DNA of 5,460 nucleotides from an uncultured Muribaculaceae bacterium (GTDB taxonomy: Bacteria > Bacteroidota > Bacteroidia > Bacteroidales > Muribaculaceae): positions 1-5,460 of the forward strand of contig CAMWXQ010000098.1 of NCBI GenBank assembly GCA_947178235.1. Reading direction: 5' to 3'. Numbering within the stretch: position 1 is the stretch's first letter; every line of letters starts with the position of its first letter. Positions 1-5,460 of this stretch are shown here, one piece after another. Below the pieces are notes generated by a model. It was given only the letters and a program-made list of their open reading frames with translations, had not been told where the DNA came from and did no database searches. The translations under genes were made by a program, and so were the position numbers.

Positions 1-538
1 CCCCCGCGATGCGTGCCCCCTCGGCCACAGCCTCGGCGGGGGTGGCGAAGAGGTGTCCCTGCTCGGCATGGCGTTTGACGGCGGTCACGAGGGCTGCCGT
101 CAGCCTGCGCGGGTCTCCGTCGGGGATGCCGAGGGCGCGCCCGATCTTGTCGGCGGTGAAGAATGAGAGCTGCCACACCTGTTCGACCATAGAGTAAGGG
201 TCCGTGGCCACGACCTCCGTGGCCCGCTTGCGGTACTTGGCGAGGATGCGTTCGATGTATGTCTCCCCGATGCCGCATGAGCACAGGAAGATGAGCAGCC
301 CGAGGGGTGCCGTGACGGCGCGGAGGCTCTCCGAGGCTCCCTCGGCACGGGCGGTGCCAAGTCCGGGGACAGCGGCGGCCGCCTCGGCGGGATTCTCGGC
401 GAGGACACGCACGGCATCGGTGCCGAAGTGCTCGGTGAGCCGTGCGGCATAGGCGGGGCCTATCCCCGCGGCCCACGGCCCGGCGAGGAAGTCGCGCACA
501 CCCTCGGTGGTGACTGGTAGGGAGAGAGTTTCATTCAT
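1..538 (-). CDS. recD2: RecD2-like ATP-dependent DNA helicase, N-terminal part (partial)
   Basis: This frame encodes the first 179 residues of a helicase of the RecD2 (RecD/YrrC-like, SF1B) family and runs off the left edge, so the ATPase motifs are outside the window. The recognisable part is the helix-hairpin-helix region before the motor domains. It has a first hairpin AGIGPAYAARL at about residues 24-34, a second around PGLG at 58-61, and the segment FFTADKIGRALGI at 126-138, which matches the family pattern GFKTADRIAxxLGI. The stretch DPYSMVEQVWQLSF (113-126) also fits the family's NPYxLxxxVxGIGF region, and AEQGHLF (158-164) its EEGHxY region. RecD2 enzymes are 5'-3' helicases linked to DNA repair and replication. 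The start chosen is the ATG at 538-536. The ATG at 534 is in another frame that soon hits a stop. Upstream in frame only about 21 codons precede a stop at 604-602, so the usual N-terminal OB-like domain of about 80 residues appears to be missing. Family assignment is fairly secure; the symbol follows from homology by eye. Confidence 0.82.
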   Translation of the reverse strand, partial: MNETLSLPVTTEGVRDFLAGPWAAGIGPAYAARLTEHFGTDAVRVLAENPAEAAAAVPGLGTARAEGASESLRAVTAPLGLLIFLCSCGIGETYIERILAKYRKRATEVVATDPYSMVEQVWQLSFFTADKIGRALGIPDGDPRRLTAALVTAVKRHAEQGHLFATPAEAVAEGARIAG

Positions 539-863
539 ATATATAGAACGGCCCGCGGCACCACGGAGTTCGGTGCGGATCGGAGGTGAGAGGGTGGATT
601 GTTACATCGGCTTTAACAGGTGTGACAGGGTTTGTAATACACATCAACCATCAGTGAATCAATCTGTTGGATGAATACGTGAAATTTTTTGACAAAAAAT
701 CGGTGAATAACGTATGTACACTTATGGATGATTTTCTAATTTTGCGATATCTCCGAGAGGGAAACCGACCGCAGACAAGCCAAGAAAACAAGATTCATCA
801 TAGATTATCAAGTACCAATAAACAAAAAAGATTTCGGTTCAATCTGATTTTAGTACCAGCATC
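539..863. other. AT-rich divergent intergenic region
   Basis: This spacer separates the divergent helicase and protease genes and must hold both promoters. From about 600 onward it is strikingly AT-rich compared with the GC-rich genes on both sides. It contains one good Bacteroidetes-type -7 element toward the protease (737-744), a near-repeat TGAATACGT / TGAATAACGT at 672-680 and 704-713, a short A/T palindrome at 684-700, and a repeated AGTACCA at 811-817 and 852-858. I found no exact -7 match facing the helicase gene. No tRNA, convincing terminator or riboswitch was recognised. Small open frames here have no family resemblance I can see. Confidence 0.75.
713..744 (+). promoter_or_regulatory. 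Candidate Bacteroidetes sigma-ABfr-type promoter for the M60 protease gene
   Basis: TAATTTTG at 737-744 matches the Bacteroidetes -7 consensus TAnnTTTG at every defined position. A weak -33-like TATG (consensus TTTG) lies at 713-716, with a 20-base gap, which is in the usual range. Transcription would start near 750, leaving a 5' leader of roughly 110 bases before the ATG at 864. The -33 half is poor, which may mean activator dependence, but that is inference. A single 8-base match in AT-rich DNA can occur by chance. Confidence 0.45.
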
Positions 864-926
864 ATGAAACTGAGATTTATCACTCTTGCAGCCGCACTGA
901 TCGGCATTTTCACATCCGCCTCGGCG
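864..926 (+). other. Sec signal peptide of the M60 protease
   Basis: Residues 1-21 have a short basic start (K2, R4), a hydrophobic core FITLAAALIGIF (5-16), and an ASA motif at 19-21, with cleavage expected before F22. No cysteine follows, so it looks like a signal peptidase I substrate and not a lipoprotein. Export across the inner membrane is well supported; final location is not shown. Confidence 0.88.
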
Positions 927-3900
927 TTTGATTTCGTAGCCAACGGCGTCTACCGCATCGACCAGGCTTATGACGCCGCAGGATACCGCGGCAAGTCGAT
1001 GAGCGCCATCGGAGCGGGCGGCATAACCCTCTCTGACTCGAATAGCGGCGACGAGAAGCAGTTGTGGGTAATGGTCCCCGACGAGAACCACACAGGCTAT
1101 TATTTCCGCAATTATGTGACCGGTTTCTACATGGCATCGCCCATCGCCAAGAATGAGCAATGGTACACGACTACTCCCGAGAATCTCAACGATATACGCT
1201 CCATCTTCACCACCAGCGAACGACCATCCAACGGTGGTGACAATCTCATTTTCCCCGTCAGCATCATCGGGACCTCCGATCAGGGTACCCAGAACGGATA
1301 TGCCCACGCCAAGAGCGAGGGGTATGTCATCTGCTTCGGCACAGGCGCCGCCGCATCGGGATGGCGTTTCACCCAAATCAACAAGACCCCCGAAGAGGTG
1401 GCCGCACGCATGGAGCGCTGGGGCCTCTCGCCCGTAGAGCGCAATGCCGCCTACACGATGGTCAACTCGCTCACCGGGAAGGCTCTCGTGGCCGATCCCG
1501 CCACTGGCGCCATCTCGGCCACCGCCGATGTGAACCCCTCGGATCCCGCCCAGCTCTGGGTCACCGTGGGCAACACCTCGGGCACCGCATACTACCTCCG
1601 CAACTATCTCACCGGCCACTACATCACCTCGCCCCTGGCGCTCTCCACCCCCTGGACCGCCTCGTACTCGGTGATGCCCGTCGAGAACAGCATGGCCTTC
1701 AAGATCGACTTCTCGGAGACCGGCGGTGACGGTGCCGTCATCTTCCCCTTGAGCCTCGAACGCCGCGGCGCCACCGATCCCCTCCGCGCCAACGGCTATG
1801 CCGTGGCCTCCGCAGACGGCTCTGTCACCGGCGGTACCCATGACGCCCCCGGAGCCGGATGGGTATTCGGCAAGGCTGAGAACATCACCCCTGACATGAT
1901 AGCCGAGCGCTCTAAGACATGGTACACCTATGCCAAGGGGATCGTCGACGGCCACGTCTACCGCATCGTGAATGTCGGATACGGCCACGCCATGACCGCC
2001 CCCAACAAGGGTGTCATCCGCGGCACCGCCATCGACACCGCCAACGAGGCCCAGCTCTGGGTGGCCATCGCCAAGCGCGACGGCGACGGATACTATCTGC
2101 GCAATCTCGCCAACGGATACTACATGTACAGCCCCCGCACCCAGTCGGGCGAGTGGAATGCGATGATGCCCTTCATGCTCAACGATGCCAACGTGGTGAT
2201 GAACTTCGTGGCCACGGGCTCGAACCACTACATCATCCCCGTCAGCGCATACGGCAAGACCGGGAATGAGAATACCTACGGCAACGCACACGAGAATGCC
2301 GCCGGCCGCGTCGTCGGCTGGGACGTCAACAGCGAGAACTCCAAGTGGACCTTCGTCGAGGAGACATCCATGACCCCCGCCCAGGTCGAGGCCAAGATGG
2401 CCGCATGGCCCCGCTACGCATCGGACATCACCCCCGGCCTCTACCGAATCACCAACATCAACTACAACACCAACCTCGCAACCAACGGCAGCCGACTCCG
2501 CGGCCTCGCTCCAGACGCATCGGACCTCAGCCAGGTCTGGTATGTCGAGAACCACCCCGACGGCGACGGCTATGTGATCCGCAACTATGCCAACGGCCGC
2601 CCCGTAGGCAGCCCCCGCGCCCAGAGCCAGGCTTGGAGCCTCGCAGACAAGTACTATCCCGACCACACGAGCTCGGCGATGTACTTCAACCGCAAGAATG
2701 ACGGCTTCGGAATCACCAACGTCAGCACCTATGGCACCGTGGCCGAAAACAAGGACTTCAACTACGCCCACCTCGACAACACCAACACCGTCGTCGGCTG
2801 GGAAGTGAACTCCGCTCCCTCGCGCTGGATGTTCCAGCCCGCCACCGACATCACCGACGAGGAGTTCGAAGCCAAGCACCTCTCGTGGGAGATCTACGGC
2901 TCGTTCAACGTCGAGAGCGCCCTCGCCGCCATCTTCACCGACGCCGCCTGCACCCAGCTCACTCCCGAGTATGCCGCCAAGACAGCCGCCGAGCTCGACA
3001 CCGACCCCAATGTCCTCGCTCTCCCCGAAGGGCTCCGCCCGATGGTCCTCAAGACCCTCACCGGCGACTGGTCCGAGACCGACCCCTTCAACGGCAAGGA
3101 GTGGGACAGCACCCACGCCAAGAAGATGCGCGTGCAGATGATCGAGCCCTACTCCGAGTGTGGATGGGCAGCGACGCTCGCAGGCATCCAGGCATACACC
3201 GACGTCAACAATCCCACCGGCATCCTCTCGGACAACGGCACCGTGCTCTACGTCATGGTCGACAAGGAGCCCCAGGATGGCTCGACACTCTACATCGCCG
3301 GCCGCACCGGCGAGGGCTCGAACCTCGTGGAGCTCAACAGCACCACCGACGGATTCCGCCTGCGCAAGGGACTCAACGTCATCACCTGCGCCAAGGACAC
3401 CGCCAACATGATCGTCTACTACACCGTGGCCACCGCCGGCGGCAACCGCACTCGCCGCAATGACGTCACGACCTACGAGGACATCAAGATCCACATCGAG
3501 GGTGGCTCGCTCAACGGATACTTCAACGCCCAGGGCGACGAACTCTACACCCCCGACACCAACGAGGACTGGCTCTACTACCGCGACCGTGCCCGCCACC
3601 CGATGTTCAACCTCATCTCGAAGTACACCTCGCTCTACATCCACTTCGACGACATCTTCGACGAGAATGGCAACCGCACCCAGTGCCTCAAGACACTCTG
3701 CTCGCCCGAGGCATACGCCGCCGGCCGATATGACCTCATCAAGACCATGAAGGCATGGGACGAGATATACATGGCCGAGACCATGCTCATGGGACTCCAC
3801 AGCGACGAGACCATCATGGCCGAGAAGGCAGCCGGACACGACTACTATGACACCCTCGCAGGCGACCCCATAGCCCGCAACGACTATCACAAGTACTTCA

Positions 3901-5460
3901 ACAACCGCTTCATGGGCATCACCCTGCGTGTATGCGCCTTCATGAACGCGACCTGGTACCGCACCGCCTACAACCCCTCGACCATCAGCAGCATCATCCG
4001 CGAGATCCCCACTGGCGACATCTGGGGCACCGCCCACGAGTTCGGCCACCTCAACCAGGGTCCCATCAACATCGTGGGTTCGAGCGAGGAGAGCAACAAT
4101 GTATTCTCCAACGTATCGCTCTTCTACCGCGGCACAAACTCGTCCCGCGCAGACTTCCCCTCGGTACAGCGTGCGAGATTCAACCGCGGCGAGAACTTCC
4201 ACCAGCACGATACATGGGGCACCACCCGCATGTGGTTCCAGCTCTGGCTCTACTATCACGCCGTAGGCCACAACAAGAAGTTCTACCCCCGCCTCTTCGA
4301 GCTCCTGCGCACCAACCCCCTGCGCCGCGTCACCGCCCCGGGCCACCCCGACGCCGTGAATCCGATCTACGCCAAGTATGACCTCCTCCACTTTGCCAAG
4401 ATGTGCTGCCTCGCAGCCGGCGAGGACCTCACCGACTTCTTCGAGGCATGGGGCTTCATGGTCCCCCAGGACGCATACTACATCGGCGACTATACATCGT
4501 ACACGACCTTCCTCACCCCCGAGGACATCGCCGAGTGGAAGCAGGAGATCAAGACCCAGGCCGCCGAGAACGGATGGCGCAAGAACTCGGAGATAATCTT
4601 CATCGACGACCGCGTGGGCTCGACCAAGGAGTCCTACGGCGGATTCGACAAGAACCGTTGCGGCACCATGGGAGGTCTGAACGACTTCATTAACGGCGCA
4701 CCCGTCTCGGGTGACTACTCCTTCACCATCAGCGGCAACACAGTCAAGATCGAAGGTGGCACGGGCGGCGTAGGTTTCCTCATCCACGACGCCGAGGGCA
4801 AGCTCATCGGATTCGCCAACGAGACCACCTTCGAGGTAAGCCCCGAGGCCGCAGCCCTCATCAAGGCCGGCGAGGTCACCGTCAGCGTCAGCACCCCCGA
4901 CGCCGAGCCCGTGGCCGTGGTGGACGCCGTACACGACGGCACACTCGAACAGCGCCTCGCCGCCATGGACGTCATGATTGATAAGGCCAAGGCCCTCCTG
5001 GCCAAGTCCGATCCCGATGGCCGCAAGCTCGGATACTTCAAGCCCGAGGTGATGGCCGCTCTCCGTGAGGCATACGACAACGTGAAGGCCCTCCGCGACA
5101 ACGGCGGCATCACCGCCGAGAACAACGTCGCCCTCTACGACGCGCTCCACGACCAGTACCTGGCCCACCTCAACATCACCGCCACCGCCGAGAACACCAT
5201 CGGCGTAGTCCCCGGCGGCACATACACCTTCGTCTCGAACATTCTCCACAACGGCAAGGGCATCACCACCAACGCCCAGGGCACCCAGCTGGCTCCCGTC
5301 AATGCCGCGTCCGTAGACCCCACGAACGAGGCCCAGCAGTGGGTGTTCGAGCCCGCCGGCGAGGATGACTACTACTTAATACGCAACGTGAAAAACAGCA
5401 AATACATCAGCAAGGGTGCCGCGGACAAGGCCAGCGTGACCCGCCAGGCACCGCACATGA
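864..5460 (+). CDS. Secreted multi-modular M60 family (mucinase/enhancin-like) metallopeptidase, 3'-partial
   Basis: One open frame of 1532 codons runs to the right edge without a stop. The protein is an exported zinc metallopeptidase of family M60, whose characterised members cleave mucins and other O-glycosylated proteins. In order it holds a signal peptide (1-21), four tandem Q-x-W modules (about 22-186, 187-353, 354-515 and 516-675), a connecting segment (676-783), the M60 domain (about 784-1200) with HEFGH at 1058-1062 and likely third ligand E1075, a beta-rich module (1280-1356), a helical FIVAR-like module (1357-1438), and the beginning of a fifth Q-x-W module (1446 on). The start at 864 is chosen because it directly gives a good signal peptide. 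There is no Shine-Dalgarno sequence, which is normal in Bacteroidetes. Codon use is strongly G/C-ending from about codon 150 on and milder before that. The C-terminus, including any type IX secretion or anchoring signal, lies outside the window. Family assignment is strong; the actual substrate (mucin versus another glycoprotein) is inferred. Confidence 0.93.
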   Translation, partial: MKLRFITLAAALIGIFTSASAFDFVANGVYRIDQAYDAAGYRGKSMSAIGAGGITLSDSNSGDEKQLWVMVPDENHTGYYFRNYVTGFYMASPIAKNEQWYTTTPENLNDIRSIFTTSERPSNGGDNLIFPVSIIGTSDQGTQNGYAHAKSEGYVICFGTGAAASGWRFTQINKTPEEVAARMERWGLSPVERNAAYTMVNSLTGKALVADPATGAISATADVNPSDPAQLWVTVGNTSGTAYYLRNYLTGHYITSPLALSTPWTASYSVMPVENSMAFKIDFSETGGDGAVIFPLSLERRGATDPLRANGYAVASADGSVTGGTHDAPGAGWVFGKAENITPDMIAERSKTWYTYAKGIVDGHVYRIVNVGYGHAMTAPNKGVIRGTAIDTANEAQLWVAIAKRDGDGYYLRNLANGYYMYSPRTQSGEWNAMMPFMLNDANVVMNFVATGSNHYIIPVSAYGKTGNENTYGNAHENAAGRVVGWDVNSENSKWTFVEETSMTPAQVEAKMAAWPRYASDITPGLYRITNINYNTNLATNGSRLRGLAPDASDLSQVWYVENHPDGDGYVIRNYANGRPVGSPRAQSQAWSLADKYYPDHTSSAMYFNRKNDGFGITNVSTYGTVAENKDFNYAHLDNTNTVVGWEVNSAPSRWMFQPATDITDEEFEAKHLSWEIYGSFNVESALAAIFTDAACTQLTPEYAAKTAAELDTDPNVLALPEGLRPMVLKTLTGDWSETDPFNGKEWDSTHAKKMRVQMIEPYSECGWAATLAGIQAYTDVNNPTGILSDNGTVLYVMVDKEPQDGSTLYIAGRTGEGSNLVELNSTTDGFRLRKGLNVITCAKDTANMIVYYTVATAGGNRTRRNDVTTYEDIKIHIEGGSLNGYFNAQGDELYTPDTNEDWLYYRDRARHPMFNLISKYTSLYIHFDDIFDENGNRTQCLKTLCSPEAYAAGRYDLIKTMKAWDEIYMAETMLMGLHSDETIMAEKAAGHDYYDTLAGDPIARNDYHKYFNNRFMGITLRVCAFMNATWYRTAYNPSTISSIIREIPTGDIWGTAHEFGHLNQGPINIVGSSEESNNVFSNVSLFYRGTNSSRADFPSVQRARFNRGENFHQHDTWGTTRMWFQLWLYYHAVGHNKKFYPRLFELLRTNPLRRVTAPGHPDAVNPIYAKYDLLHFAKMCCLAAGEDLTDFFEAWGFMVPQDAYYIGDYTSYTTFLTPEDIAEWKQEIKTQAAENGWRKNSEIIFIDDRVGSTKESYGGFDKNRCGTMGGLNDFINGAPVSGDYSFTISGNTVKIEGGTGGVGFLIHDAEGKLIGFANETTFEVSPEAAALIKAGEVTVSVSTPDAEPVAVVDAVHDGTLEQRLAAMDVMIDKAKALLAKSDPDGRKLGYFKPEVMAALREAYDNVKALRDNGGITAENNVALYDALHDQYLAHLNITATAENTIGVVPGGTYTFVSNILHNGKGITTNAQGTQLAPVNAASVDPTNEAQQWVFEPAGEDDYYLIRNVKNSKYISKGAADKASVTRQAPHM
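927..1421 (+). repeat. Q-x-W (ricin-like) module 1 of the protease
   Basis: Residues 22-186. The module shows the shared pattern: an opening strand NGVYRI, then Q66-L-W68, then GYYFRNYVTGFYMASP (78-93), then GYAHA followed by GWRF, and a closing helix TPEEVAARMERW. The Q-x-W and YYxRN motifs recall ricin-type beta-trefoil lectins, so carbohydrate binding is likely but inferred. It is the most diverged of the four N-terminal copies in its middle part and has less G/C-biased codon use than the later ones. Confidence 0.72.
1422..1922 (+). repeat. Q-x-W (ricin-like) module 2 of the protease
   Basis: Residues 187-353. It carries Q230-L-W232, YYLRNYLTGHYITSP beginning at residue 243, GYAVA, then GWVF, and ends in the helix TPDMIAERSKTW. 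The same order of motifs as modules 1, 3 and 4 shows it is a homologous copy. The opening strand is AYTMVN in place of the VYRI type. Confidence 0.72.
1923..2408 (+). repeat. Q-x-W (ricin-like) module 3 of the protease
   Basis: Residues 354-515. It carries HVYRIVN, Q397-L-W399, YYLRNLANGYYMYSP beginning at residue 410, then NAHE, VVGWDVNSENSKWTF, and a closing helix TPAQVEAKMAAW. It is closest to module 4: both have SPR-x-QS after the YYxRN segment and VVGW(D/E)VNS near the end, and they share an exact 15-base match (2309-2323 and 2789-2803) exactly 480 bases apart. Confidence 0.75.
2409..2888 (+). repeat. Q-x-W (ricin-like) module 4 of the protease
   Basis: Residues 516-675. It carries GLYRITN, Q557-V-W559, YVIRNYANGRPVGSP beginning at residue 570, then YAHLDN, VVGWEVNS, RWMF, and the closing helix TDEEFEAKHLSW. 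Relative to the other copies it has V in place of the second Y of YYxRN and lacks the aromatic pair of G-x-Y-(M/I), having GRPV, so the ligand pocket may differ. Confidence 0.73.
2889..3212 (+). other. Connecting segment before the M60 domain
   Basis: Residues 676-783. It looks mostly helical (for example ESALAAIFTDAACTQLTPEY and LPEGLRPMVLKTL) and ends with the EPYSECGWAATLAGIQAY region that leads into the M60 fold. The EPYS stretch resembles what precedes the catalytic domain in other Bacteroidetes M60 proteins as I recall them. It probably packs against the catalytic domain; no independent function is visible. Confidence 0.55.
3213..4463 (+). other. M60 (enhancin/mucinase-like) zinc metallopeptidase domain
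   Basis: Residues about 784-1200. The N-terminal beta part carries PTGI (784-787), LYVMVD, and RLRKGLNVIT followed by MIVYYTV, which match the family's aG-x-Y / L-x-pG-x-N / GLIYI layout, and then KIHIEGGSLNGYF (875-887), a family hallmark. The catalytic part has WGTAHEFGHLNQ with H1058 and H1062 as zinc ligands and E1059 as general base. The downstream EESNN (1075-1079) supplies the third ligand, most likely E1075, a spacing of 12 residues after the second histidine. That fits the family rule HExxHx(8,28)E. Later family features are MWFQLWLYYHA and the closing GEDLTDFFEAWGF (about 1187-1198). All catalytic residues are present, so it should be active. Confidence 0.9.
4701..4931 (+). other. 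Beta-rich (Ig-like) module after the M60 domain
   Basis: Residues 1280-1356. Alternating strands such as YSFTISGNTVKIEGG, VGFLIHDAEGKLIGFA and EVTVSVST suggest a small beta-sandwich. Similar modules often follow M60 domains. It is preceded by a loop-rich linker (1201-1279) with the charged IIFIDDRVGS stretch. Fold type is inferred from the strand pattern only. Confidence 0.5.
4932..5177 (+). other. Helical FIVAR-like module
   Basis: Residues 1357-1438. Three predicted helices: LEQRLAAMDVMIDKAKALLA, KPEVMAALREAYDNVKALRD after the GYF turn, and NNVALYDALHDQYLAHLN. The A-x-x-L spacing and the LGYF turn resemble FIVAR-type three-helix bundles, which act as spacers or sugar-associated modules in extracellular enzymes. 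Family identity is uncertain. Confidence 0.5.
5199..5460 (+). repeat. Q-x-W (ricin-like) module 5 of the protease, cut by window edge
   Basis: Residues 1446-1532, incomplete. It repeats the start of the N-terminal modules: GGTYTFVSN, NEAQQW with Q1491-x-W1493, and DYYLIRNVKNSKYIS from residue 1502. So the catalytic domain is flanked on both sides by the same module type. Its codons for LI are TTA-ATA (5376-5381), the first TTA in the gene. Confidence 0.7.

Noticed and set aside
9..452. Small frames on both strands within the helicase gene
   Set aside because: They overlap the frame showing clear RecD2 helix-hairpin-helix motifs and have no motifs of their own.
532..534. Alternative ATG for the helicase four bases downstream
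   Set aside because: It is in a different frame that stops after about 24 codons and does not give the RecD2-like sequence.
684..700. Possible rho-independent terminator
   Set aside because: The stem is all A/T with a 3-base loop and no GC-rich part, and no gene ends next to it.
667..867. 66-codon plus-strand frame with a TTG start (or 47 codons from ATG at 724), whose TGA overlaps the protease ATG as ATGA
   Set aside because: The ATGA overlap hints at translational coupling, but the frame has a weak start, no recognisable protein family and AT-rich intergenic composition. The candidate promoter at 737-744 lies inside it, so it would not be fully transcribed from that promoter.
1361..4693. 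Several plus-strand frames of 70-190 codons rich in R, P, H and T (for example 2885-3463 and 3932-4381)
   Set aside because: They are out-of-frame shadows of the protease coding sequence, with arginine/proline-rich composition typical of GC-rich frame shifts.
798..5249. Antisense frame of 1483 codons starting with GTG at 5249
   Set aside because: It is in exact codon register opposite the M60 protease, has low-complexity composition and no family motifs, and is explained by absence of TTA/CTA/TCA in the real gene.
1..5460. CRISPR array, insertion sequence, tRNA or rRNA
   Set aside because: No regularly spaced short repeats, transposase motifs, terminal inverted repeats or cloverleaf-like segments were seen. 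The only repeats are the coding modules.

Overview
The window looks like a piece of a GC-rich Bacteroidales chromosome, possibly Muribaculaceae or an Alistipes-like gut lineage. That assignment is inference. It rests on a long secreted M60-type metalloprotease of the kind common in gut Bacteroidetes, a start codon with no Shine-Dalgarno sequence, and a perfect match to the Bacteroidetes -7 promoter element (TAnnTTTG) in an AT-rich intergenic region. Genus cannot be settled by eye.

Layout: two divergently transcribed genes flank an AT-rich spacer of about 325 bp, and both run off the window. On the minus strand, 538 down to 1 encodes the N-terminal 179 residues of a RecD2-like (RecD/YrrC family) DNA helicase, covering its helix-hairpin-helix region. 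The OB-like N-terminal domain usual for RecD2 seems to be absent. On the plus strand, 864 to 5460 is one uninterrupted reading frame of 1532 codons whose stop lies beyond the window. It has a Sec signal peptide, four tandem modules of about 160 residues with a ricin-like Q-x-W motif, a connecting segment, a complete M60 (enhancin/mucinase-like) metallopeptidase domain with HEFGH at residues 1058-1062, a beta-rich module, a helical FIVAR-like module, and the start of a fifth Q-x-W module at the window edge.

How it fits together: the large protein reads as an exported, multi-modular glycoprotein-directed protease. The repeated lectin-like modules probably bind glycans and bring the M60 domain to a mucin-type or other O-glycosylated substrate. 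M60-like enzymes such as Bacteroides BT4244 are the closest functional precedent known to me. The helicase is a housekeeping DNA-repair gene and is probably unrelated in function.

Most other long open frames here are shadows. The largest is a 1483-codon antisense frame at 798-5249. It exists because the protease gene uses no TTA, CTA or TCA codons over about 1500 codons.
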